From Ricinus communis (Eukaryota; Streptophyta; Magnoliopsida; Malpighiales; Euphorbiaceae), in NCBI RefSeq assembly GCF_019578655.1, contig NC_063257.1, positions 24,011,939 through 24,075,938 on the forward strand: 64,000 nucleotides of DNA, written 5' to 3'. Within the stretch, counting starts at the first letter, position 1, and every line of letters starts with the position of its first letter. The notes under the pieces are model-generated. The model searched no databases. It worked only from the letters and a program-made list of their open reading frames with translations, and was not told where the DNA came from. Shown one piece after another: positions 14,201 to 26,200 of the stretch. The position numbers and the translations under genes were made by a program.

Positions 14201-17200
14201 CAGTCGACAGGTGGCACTCCTTAGAAGGGCAGTAATTACCAATGCTCACTTGAAAGTGATGACTTAATTCTTTTTACCCTAGGCTGCAAAATTTTGTATT
14301 TTATTTTTTGTTTTCAGCAGTCCCAACAAACAAGAAAAAAAAAATTCTCCACCTAAAACAAAACCCTAATTTGCACTATTAGAGATCTGATACCATGTAA
14401 ACACACAAATTGAGAAAAGTATTTCTTGTGTATATGATTCATCATTCTTATCACATATTTATATACAAAGTCTCAATCCTATACTAAGAAGAAATTCTAT
14501 GTCGGAAGAATAATTAAAATCCTACAATTCCTACATTTAAGCTATATAAATACTTCCTATTTTACTTGCATCTTATAACAATTTGCAATTTGCTCTCCTA
14601 AAATTTCACTGTCATAAGGGGTTTGGTTCTTTTAAGCAACTTACTTTATTTTTCCCTGATTATAAGGATAAGGTGCTTCTCCTCCACTCCTTGGATTTTT
14701 TATTTGATATCAGAATCTTCTTAGGGCCAGTTTGGAGAAACTAGTCAAAATTGCTTTCATTTGGCAAAGCTCTATTCCAGAACTGACTATTTTTAACAGC
14801 AGTTAAATGTTTGGTAAATATATTCTAAAAAGTACTTTTATAGGCGTTTGTCCATTAAATTACTTTTAGTGGGTAATTTTGTCAACAAATTACTCTTAAG
14901 GGGTAAATTCTGTCCATAAATGCCATAAGCAATTAAAAATTTCAGCATCCTGCAAGAGCTAGAAAAACCAGCTTTTCCCAATATGTGAATCTTATCTACC
15001 CACAAAAGCTATTTCACCTGGCTTTGTAGTTACCAAACACCTGTAGAATTACGACTGTAAAATATTGTGCCAAATGGGCACTTAAACATCCTTTTAACCA
15101 CATCAGTCTTACATCTCCAAGACACTTCCAAACTTAATTGGGATTCCATTTGACCCAACGCTTATCCATCCTCATCTGTTTTAGAGCTTTCTCGACTTCT
15201 GATGTTCTCAGCGGTTCAGTGTAACTAATTTTTCTTTTGATCTATTGCAATAGTAAAGTCTCCAATGCTTCCTTAGTGGTTACGGCGAAAGTGTCTATCA
15301 AAGTAGCTCCTCCATCCTTCTAAATGTCCTCTTTATTTACTAAATTATTCATGATCATTGATTATGCACATAACTTGAGTTGGTTTTAGTATTTTTTTCC
15401 CTTATCTGTCAGTCTGTAAGCATCTCTTCCCCTCTTGCCAAGCTTTTAAAAAACGTCCTTTTGGGACATTTTCTGCCTTCTTTTGTAGCTTTTTTGTGCG
15501 TCCTCCTTTCAGCTAGCTTTTAATCATAGATAAGTATTACCATTTTCACATTTATAGCCTCTTATATCATTTTGTTTCAATATCACTAGGGCTGGAGATA
15601 TTATGTTTTTGTCGCTAATTTTCATTTCTAAGTCATGAATATCTTGCAATTATACTTTTACTAAAGACAAATTATTGTTGCATCGTGCATATGTATGTAG
15701 ATAGGTATGTCTGTTTTGCATGTTTTTACTTTTGTTAAGACTTAAAAGTGGTCTTGTTACTATAGCAGCTAAACAAGTTTGCAGTCCTTAGGATCACAAT
15801 AAACTATTGCTGGAGCCAATATTGGACTTCTTCTTCCTGAAACTATATTTTGAAGGTGTATTGTGCTTTTTGCAGGTTTTAAGTGCACATTTCCGTGCTT
15901 ATATTCAAGCATTGGAGAAATTACAGTTAGACATAGCAACTTCTAGCGATTTGATTGGTGTGGAGACAAGAAGCAGTGGTCTTTTTTCAAGAGTGAGAGA
16001 ACCACTGAAGAATAGATCAGCTGTTTTTGCATTAGGGGAGCGCATTAATATATTGAAGGTTTTTCTCTTTCCCATCTGGTTCTGAAACATGATTTTTCTA
16101 GTTATTTGATCTATTCACAATTGAAATTTTGATTACAATGTTTTGGTCATTGACCGCTAATGCTTTTATGGACTCTTATTTCTAAAAGTTTCTTTATGCT
16201 AGTTTTAACCTCTGTTATTCTTGTTTAGGTTCTTCATTTCTTTCAGTGAATCCTGCATTGTTCTTTGAGTCATTCCTGTTTATACGGAAAAACTTTCATG
16301 AAGAATAGATCATGTTGTGCTAACATTTGGGTCATTTGTATTAGAGCTTTAGTTCTTAAGATCCTAGTCTAGTAGAGTTAACACTTTGATAATGAGCAAC
16401 TTTGAAGTATACTGCAGACTAGTATTATATATGTTGGAGGATAGTTGATCGACCGCTTGAATAAGAGGACTATACTAGCTCAGTTACCTTATTACATTTT
16501 TCAGATCAATTTGAATAATGGCACATGCTTTATCTATTTACTAGAGAGTTGGGATTGGACATTTAATTAGTGAGGAAGAACTTTAAGTCATTCTTCTTGA
16601 TTCAGCTCTGCATTTGATCTAGGCATCTATGAGATGGAGTTTATGTCATGAAGTAGCTTCTCCTGTTACCTATAGAGAGGTAATCAAATATCTAGTCATA
16701 ATATATATATAAGTGCAAAGGGAGGGGGACAAATAAATTTACTAAAATGTTCATAAGTTATTCTATTAGAATTGATTAATATAGTCATTTACTAATTGCA
16801 TTAATTATTTATTATTAATTAAAAATACTTATTTGTAGGTTAGCAATCTTTTAATTAGAATCATAATTCTATTAGACTTGTACAATTAAAAGACTAATAA
16901 TTTATACGAGAGAAATAAAAAATATTTTAAATTAAGAGTTTTGTCTTTATATGGAAGTTTGTATTAAAACAACACAAAGAGTCCATATGGTTTCACGTCA
17001 ATATCTTAGTATTGGTTCATTTTGTATTTGTTAATATGATCTTATTACCCATTTCTAAGCATTATGAATGTTCTCCAAGTATATATTAGAAAAATTAAAA
17101 GTACATGTTTTAAATTTGGAGTCATCTTTTAATAAGAGTTTTTTAAAGAAAACTTAATACTTTAAGAAATTACAATAAAAACTATAAATTACTATATTCT

Positions 17201-20200
17201 AAATAATAATAATAATCTATAAACTATAAATTTTTATAATTATAAAAATGATAGTTAATTAATATATATTTTAATATCATATTATTTTAATTTAGATATA
17301 AGTGTATTTTTATCTTACATTTTTATTTTATTTTATAGTGTTTAATTTTAAATTTTATAATTATTTAATTTTAATTATATGAATAATAACGAGTTCAATT
17401 TTTTAAGATTCACGTGCAATGGACATGCATAAAAAAACTAGTCATCTTAAATAAAAGAAACTAGCACTTTTAAGTGGTCATGTCCTTTGGTGCACCTTGT
17501 GTACATAGTTGATGTACCATCTGGTGTTGATATTTTCATCAATAAACTGTTTCTTGTCAAAATGTTTTGTTGTCATACAGAAATGTGGAATTATTGGTTG
17601 ATTCTTGAGTATTGTAATTTGTTCTCTTCTACATCACTACAAAGTTGATGGAGGCTTTGTTCTTTTTTTTTTTTTTTGTGAAATTGGTTTTGCACAATTA
17701 TTCTCTGCAAGCTGAGTTGCCATTGTCACATAGGCAAGTCATACACGAAATATGAAACCTTTATAAGAATTTTCTGTGGGCATTTTGAGACTCTGCTATC
17801 TTAACAATTGGGGGAGACTTAAATTGATATTCTAAAGAGGTGATACTGGCCTTATTATATCCTACTTTGTTGAAGTATGGGATGCTCATTTCTTGACATC
17901 TCTAATATTCGTCTACTTGTTTAAGTTAATAAAAAAGAATGGGATGTCTTAGTTGCTGAAATATTCAACCTTCTTTGTCTCTCCTTTTTCAGAAATTTGA
18001 TACTCGAATTTAATTGTGCAAAGGAGATGAAGGAAGGGGAGAGTAGTGTGCAACCTTTCTTTTTTATTTTTGTCAAAGGGCTAATATTATATGTTAAGTG
18101 CTAGGTGTTAAGAATTGATATATGTTAAGTGCTAGGTGTTAAGGATTGATAAGGAAAACGTACAAAGCACAATAGAAACAATAACAAAAAATTTTCAATT
18201 CCGACAAATGATTTCATTGATTAAAGTAACCATAACAACACTGAAAACTAGACTCTCATATTAAGTGAGAAGAATTTTATGTGTAGTATTCATCTAATAT
18301 AGGAATTCAAATCAACTAATGATTCCTAATTAAATCCCTAATTATTCTCCTATTTTGTATAGTTGTACATTCCTATTTAATATAAAATAGCTATAACACT
18401 CCCTCAAGCTGGAGCATAGATATTGATCATGCCCAGCTTGTTATAAAGATAATCAACCCTAACCCTATTCAGGGCCTTTGTGATGATATCTCCCAACTAT
18501 TCTCCTGTTTTATGTATCCTGTAGAAACCAATCTTTGCTGAATTTTTTCACGAAAGAAATTACAGTAATCTCAATATGCTTGGTTCGTTCATAAAAGACT
18601 GGATTAGATGCAATATGAACTGCAGCTTGGTTGTCACACCATAACTTGGCCGATATTAAGATCTTAAGACCCACTTCAGTAAGGAGCTGATATATCCACA
18701 TTATCTCACAAACAGACTTGGCCATGGCCCTATGTTCTGATTCTACCTCGAATATGAGACAACATCTTGCTTCTTGCTTTTTTGTAAAACCAAATTTCCT
18801 CCAACAAATACACAATAGCCTGAAGTAGATTTTCGATTTTCCTTGCAACATGCCTAGTCAACATCTGAAAAGCATTGAATCCTAGTATGACTGTAGTTGC
18901 TATATAGGATTCCTCGCCCAGGTGCTCCTTTCAAATAGCACAAATTTTCTGCAGCTTTCCAATGATTGACAGTTCAAGAAGACATATACTAACTTACCAC
19001 GCTGATAGAATAGACAATATCTGAATGAGTGACAGTAAGATAGTTTAACTTTCCAACTGATCTTCTATATCTCTCAAGATGTTTCAAATACTTGACCATC
19101 TTTTGCAAGTTAGGAACCACTGGAGTGCTGCATGGCTTAGCCCCTAATTTTCCTATCTCAAACAATAATTCAAACACATACTTCATTTGAGTTAAGATAT
19201 CCCATTCTTACTCCTTGTTACTTCAACACCTAAAAAGTACTTTAGAGCCCCTAAATCCTTTCTATGAAATTGAACATGAAGAAAAGATTTGAGTAATGAA
19301 ATGCCAATGGTATCACTCCCAATAGTGACAATGTCATCAACATAAACAACCAATAAGATGATACCAGCTACGGACTGCTTGTAGAAAACATAATGATCTG
19401 ATTTACTTTTCTTTATGCCAAACTTCTCAATAACTTGACTAAACTTCCCAAACCAGGCCCGAGGATTTTGTTTCAATCCATACTAAAATTTATGAAGACA
19501 AACTTTCCTATACTCCCCTTGAGCAACAAAGTCAGGTGGTTGCTCCATACAAACTTCCTCCTGAAGGACACTATGAAGAAATGTATTCTTGATGTCTAAT
19601 TAATGAAGAGGCTAGTTATATGTGGTTGCTAGAGAAATGAATAATCTAACAGAAGTAAGTTTAGTAACAGGGAAAAGGTATCAGAATAATCAACTTCATA
19701 TGTCTGAGTATATCCCTTAGCAACAAGTCGAGCCTTTAACTTAGTAACAGTTACATCAGAATTGACTTTAATTGCAAATACTCATTTACATCAAATAGCC
19801 TTTCTACCTGCAGGTAAGTTTACTAGGGTCCAAGTTCCATTTTCATCTAAGGCATTCATCTCTTCAATCATAGTATTATGCCATCCAGGATGAGGTAGAG
19901 CTTTATAAATAGTTTTAGGAATAAAAACATAATCAAGAGAAGCAATAAAAGAACAAGAGGAAGGTGACAAATGGTTACATGACATAAAATAGGATACTGG
20001 ATAACTGCATTGACGTTTACCTTTACGAAGGCCTAATAAGAAGATCATCACTAGAACTGGGAGCCGAATCTGATGACAAAGGACCTGGTGCAAGACATGG
20101 AGTAGGAGGACTAAGGATAGGAGCAGGAACAAGATCAAGAGGTTGTTGATGACGAGAATAAACTTGTATTATAGGAGGCTTAACTGGAGCAATAACAGTA

Positions 20201-23200
20201 TAGATTAATAAATCATCATCATTCCCTTGACGAACATACCTGAAGATGAAGCAATGGTGTTTGTTAGAGAAAGGTAGCATCAACTGACACAAGGTATTAA
20301 TTAAGACTAGGACAATAACATCTATAACCTTTTTGCACATGAGAATATCTAAGAAAGATCCATTTGAGAGACTTTGGGGCAAGTTTTGTAACCTGAGGTC
20401 GAACATCCCGAACAAAAGAAGTATAATCAAATATCCTAGGTTCAATAGAAATAATGACTTGTTAGGAAAGAGAGCATGAAAGGAGTCTTACTAGAAAGGA
20501 CAGAGGACATATAATTAATCAAAAAACAAGTCGCAGAAACTGCATCGGCCCAAAAATGTTTAGGGACTTGCATTTGAAATAACAAAGCTTTAGCAGTTTC
20601 AAGATGTATATATTTTCTTTTAGCAATCCCATTCTAAGATGGTGTATCTACACAAGAAGTTTGATGAATAATGCCACGTTGAACTATATAATTTTAGAAG
20701 CATTCTGATTAGTATTCCTTAGCATTATTACTTGACAAAAGTTTGAACAGGCAAATCAAATTGTGTTTGATTTCAGCACAAAAAGCAATAGTGAGAGAAC
20801 AATTTTGAATGATTTCTCATCAGATATAACCATGTAATTTGAGAATAATCATCAACAAAGGTAACAAAATACTTAAACCCAGTTTTAGACACAACTGGAC
20901 AAGGAACCCAAACATTCGAACGGACTAACTCAAAAGGAGCACTAACTCATTTGTTGACTGTAGGACTAGAACTCTAACGATGGTGTTTAGTAAATTGACA
21001 AGACTCACAATCTAATGAAGACAGACTAGAAAACTGAGGACAAAGTGTCTTTAATATATGTAACAAGGGATGATCCAACCGAAAATGTGCTTCAAATGGG
21101 GTCACAACTCTAAAACAAGCAATAGACTTTGGTATTGTGTATCAAGAATTTAAAGGCCTCCAGACTCATGTCCTTTATCAATAATAATCTTCTTCGATCA
21201 TAAGATCCTGAAATAGATAGAAATTAAGAAAGAATGAGATACAACGGTTAAGAGAATGAGTAATTTTACTGATAGAGACTAGATTGAAAGACAAATCAGG
21301 TAAATTTAGAACAGACTACAAAGGTATTGAGAGTGTTGGAATAATTGTGACAGACCCTAGAACACGAGATGTGGACCCATGTGCTAAAGTAACTGTAGTG
21401 CTAGGAGTATGTTATTTAAAGGAAGAAAATAGATTAGAGTTACTTGTCATGTAGGATTACCTAACTTCTGCTTCTTCGTTATGTAAGCCTGATGACAAGA
21501 CTAGGACAAGTCCGGTAGAGTGAATGTACTTTCGAGTTCTGATTTTGTGTTTTCGATGGTTTCTAAGGGCTTTTTAGGGGTTCTTTCGGTTTTGAAGGTC
21601 CATTCCAAAGGATTCTAGTGTTCTTAGGTGCCTTTCGAGGCTTTCTTATTGCGGCTGATAAGAGCATTGCACGGTTGAACTTATAGAGAGGTTTCTATAC
21701 AAAGTACTCTACTAAAAGTTTCTTGCAAAGAGGATATTTCAGAACTTGCCTGACTGATTCAATTCTCATATAAAATAATGCATTGGACTATAGACACTTG
21801 GGTAAATTCTATACTGACTACTCAAAGGAGTCATGTTTAATAAACTTGTTCTTATAACAAACACCCATGTGTTTTGTCTTAGTATCTCCATACCTTAATC
21901 TTATAAGACCGATTACTTACTTTACAAGGAAGTGATAACAACATTGTAGTGGTCTTGAGCGTTTGATCAATATTTAATGATCTTTACTCTTGATTAAACG
22001 TCAACCATGAACTAGTTTTAGGAATGATAGTAATGAGAATGTCACCATTATAAACTCATTTTATAATATCTCTTATGTTGTGTTTACATTCAATGGAGTT
22101 CATCTCCAATAGTTTCGATAATACCAAAGTAAATCAAACCATTGGGAGTTAAACAATGCCTTTAATATGATTGTATATCGTTAATGTGATGTATAAATTG
22201 ACATAGATATCCAAACAACTTTTTGTCTTAAGGGCATACTCTAACACTAGGTTCTTTAATGTGTCTTCTCATGTGAAATGAGTGCTAACACATGCAACTC
22301 TGATCAGAGATTTGACAGAAAAGTCTAGATTCAGAAACAAAATGAAATCAAGGGCTGATAAATAATCCCCTTGTTAGAAGCTGAGAATTTTGCTTAAGGC
22401 CTTAAAAAAAGAGCTCTAGTTTTAAATAAAAAATGCTTAAGATTATTCCTTGTATGGTTGGTATATCTTTCATTATAAGCAATCATTATATATTAGAGAG
22501 AGATCTGTATCTGGAAATTTTACTGCTATGACCTTGCTCACTTGTCATCAAGTTCTTATCCTTTTTAATCATCTTCTCCCTTACATCTATTTATTATATT
22601 ATTTTGCTCAGTCAATACATTGTTCTAGTTGAAATTAATAAGCATTGTGAAATAGTAGCAGACGCATTTGGCATACAAATCTTAGTTTCCAGTTATTGAT
22701 ATCAAAGGAATTTGATAAAGTAATGTTTTGGATTTGGTAATATTTTCTGTTTCTTTGGGTTAGCTATTTTCATTTTGATTATTTCGTACTATTTACAATG
22801 ACGAGAAATATGTATGGGATGCCGAAATTTCGAACTTTGTGTCTTATAGTTCCCTATAGGATAATTATCTTGCATATGAAAAAATTTTGAGCTAACTTTT
22901 GGATTGTTACATTTGTGTTAGGCAAGTTGCATTTGTTATTCAACTTTAATTGGTTTCAGGAAATTGATCAGCCAGCATTGATTCCACATATAGCTGAAGC
23001 CAGCTCCCAAAAGTATCCTTATGAGGTCCTCTTTCGGAGCTTGCACAAATTGCTAATGGATACTGCCACTTCTGAGTATGCCAGAGTTGGTCTCCTCTTT
23101 GATTTGTCTTTTGTATAGCAGTGAATGCAACGTCCATTTATATGCGTTTTGTCATTTTCATTATTCTGCAGGTATCTTTTCTGTGATGATTTCTTTGGGG

Positions 23201-26200
23201 AAGAATCAATATTTTATGAAATTTTTGCAGGTAATTTGAAAAAAGTTTCCTTAAAAATTGCATAAATACTTTTCAAATGTTGCTAATGTGGAGATGCTAA
23301 TGTATGTAACATTATCAGGTCCTCTTGCTGTAGTTGATGAGCACTTTAGTTCAATACTACCTAATTGTTATGATGCTATAGGCCTCATGCTTTTGATTCG
23401 CATCATACACCAACACCAGGTGATATTCCTTTTATGATCTGCTATGTCACGTGTCACTGTCAAGGTTTTGTTTGTTGTTCATTATAGCCAGATGTCATAA
23501 TGTTATTGGCTGTGTCTTGATCGTGATTCTCTCTCATTTCAATCACTTGAACTATGTGTGTGAGAGACACCAAAGTAGTTTGATAGATTGATGATCCTGG
23601 AGAGGAAATTATAGCGGAAGTTTGGGAAATTGATTGTAATGGCAGCAAATTGGAGCTAAAGATAGCTCGATGTTGTTGGACTTACTAAAAACTGGTTTTC
23701 ATACATAGATTATTCATATGTAAAGTTTTATTGCATGGACCCAAGACCCAACTAGAAGGAATGGATCATTGTCCCGAGTGATATTATCCTATTTTAACAA
23801 GCATGGAACATAAAGAAAAAAGGTCTAGAATAATTAAAGAAAGAGATGGTATATTAGTAGGAAGGAAAGGGATGGGATGGAATGAGATGAGAACATTTAG
23901 CTTGTTGTGTTTGGAAAATAAAAGGTTAATGAAGGGGAAGGGAGAGGAAATGTTATTATTTTGGACGAATAGGAGAACATAACAAATTTAAAGAAATTTA
24001 AGTCCTTAATGTTGATTTTTTATGTTAAGAGTTTTTAATTAATGTGAAGGGTAAAGGAAATACATTTAGAAAAGTTTTAAGTGCTTCTCATTAGGGTTGG
24101 CAATTCTTGTTTTTGTCTTGTTTAATCATGTTGAGATACGTGTATAACATAAAAATGACTTATCCAAACACGACAACTTTAACTAATTTTGTCAAAACAT
24201 CAAACCCAAACATAGACATGTTTGTTAACTAAGTTATATGAGTCGACCCGTTTAACCCGTTTAATAAGTTAATTTAAAAAAGAATTAAATAAAAAGTTAA
24301 TTATTTAAATTTCAAAATTTATATTTATTTAAGTATAAAATGACTCGAATTTGAATTATAATTTAAAACATAATTGGATCTTTATAAATATATGAAGAGA
24401 AAATAAATGTTTAAATGTGCTTATACGTATCGTGTATTACCTGATAATCTATTAACCCGTTTAGATAAATATGTTTATTATGTCACTCGTGGATTAGGTA
24501 GGTCAATCCGTTTAAACCTATTTCTTTTTCCGTGTCATCCCGAACCTGTTTATCCCAAATCTAACCCAAACTCGTTCTCGTTTAACTGCCTGTCATTTAA
24601 TCTAGTCTTGTAAAAAATTGCCAGCCCTTCTTCTTATAAGGTGGAATCCCTTACATCCCAAATAAGGTATAATAAATTTCTCCTCTGATAAGGGGAATGA
24701 TGGGGATATATCACCCTTTTCCCTTCTCAAAAGATGTGATGAAAAGTGAATTCCCCTTCATTCACTTCATTCCCCTTCGTTTACCTCAAGCCACACATTA
24801 AGGATAGAAAATTGTTGTTATTGATGCTTACTCTATAAGGAATATTGATATACATGTTTTGGTCCATGTAAATCTGTGATAAATTGGAAAAGCCCATTAC
24901 CCAAAATATTCCAACCAAAATTGGGGCATAGGTGGAAGAATTTGGGGGACAATTTTATGTTTCAGCATGCTTACTTGACTCTGCTTAACTATTAAGAAGC
25001 AGACCTGCAAGCATTAACATTGCACAAGGTAACTGGTTTAGATGTGATGTTGATCCTGTGACCAGCTAATTGAAAAAAAGAATAAATAAATAAGGGACCT
25101 GCTCTGAAATATGGCTTTTGTAGGGCGGGAAGAGTTTTGTAGAATTGAACAGTAGTTTATTGGTGGTGGTCATTCCTTGCCATTAAATCAGCACTGTAGT
25201 TGATTGGTCAATTTACTGATGCTTGTATTTAGCAGGGTACCCTGCTAGAATTCAATTTGATAGGTAATCAATAAGTGTTAGGAGCACAAATTGGTGTTGA
25301 AGAACAGGAATAATGTTGATCCAGGCTAAGCTGGGACTGATATTCATTTGGCATCCAGAGGCAACAGAAGTTCTTTTAATTTAAAAACATTACAACTTTC
25401 AGGATTTTAGGGAACAAAATATTGAAATCTTCTTTTGTTTTTCCTATAAAAGAATTCCCAACTAATTCAAGTTATGCATGTTAAATTCCTGATTCATTAG
25501 GCATATATTTTATAGCACACACTTTCCCTTCTCAACTTTTAGCAGCTTGTTTTGAGATTTAGAGTTCTGATTTCTTTTTTTTTTTTTTTTTTTTTTAATT
25601 ATTATTATTATAGTAATTTCCTACTTTGTAAATCCTTTTTTTCCCTCTTAAATGAAATAGCACTTTGATTGTCCAGAATGCTTTTCAATGGCTTAAGATG
25701 TTGGGTTCTCTAAACCATATGCTAATCTGTCTGTTCTACTACACTACACAGAATATGTATTATGCAGAATTTCTTTGGGACTGTGTTTGAATTTGTCATG
25801 CATGTGATGCAAATTCATTTCTTGTTTTTTTTTTTTGCACTGACTTTGTCATGTTTTATTCCTTATCCAGCTTATCATGTCGCGGCGGCGGATTCCATGC
25901 TTGGACTCGTATTTGGACAAGGTCTGCTATCCTCTTATAAAGCTTATCAGTCATAATACTAAAATTTTTAGCTACCTGCCATGTTGTAGTAAAAGAGGGC
26001 TTTGCAATAAATATTTTTCTCTAGCTATTTAATGGGTTTCTTGGAGTCATATAGGAACATGCATTCAGTAATGATACTTCATGTAAATGCAATAATTGCA
26101 GGTGTTAAGCGGGGAAATGATTACAATATGTATATGGATGATGATGCTTGATTCTTGCAGTTCTCTTTCTTATTGAACTACGCAGTGAATAATTGTGAAT

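Larger units (their letters stand above)
12190..14580 (-). mobile_element. Ty1/copia retrotransposon fragment A (5' LTR, gag, partial integrase) in VPS52 intron 10
   Basis: On the minus strand the fragment starts with an LTR (14396-14580), then a primer-binding site (14384-14395), a gag region (13402-13743) and a partial integrase (about 12190-12960). The gag part has a degraded zinc knuckle CHYYHKSSHMKRDC in which the second Cys has become Tyr. The integrase part contains the QSDNVKEYSS segment. Stops and frameshifts interrupt it, and it ends inside integrase with no RT, RNase H or 3' LTR. It is closely related to the copia copy at 18147-21450; the two overlap over about 1.05 kb. It is dead and lies antisense in the intron. 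Confidence 0.85.
18147..21450 (-). mobile_element. Ty1/copia retrotransposon fragment B (integrase, RT, RNase H, 3' LTR) in VPS52 intron 11
   Basis: On the minus strand this fragment reads through pre-integrase and integrase sequence (about 21450-20400), a linker, reverse transcriptase (19192-19476 plus 18989-19186) and RNase H (18510-18851), then a polypurine tract and a 3' LTR. The RT keeps the YVDD catalytic box in LLVVYVDDIVTIGS and the FLGVEV motif; RNase H keeps LWCDNQAAVHIASNPVFYER. Numerous stops and frameshifts break the polyprotein. The 5' LTR and gag are missing, with homology to fragment A stopping near 21450. It is therefore the complementary part of the same family as fragment A, not the same insertion. 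Confidence 0.88.
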
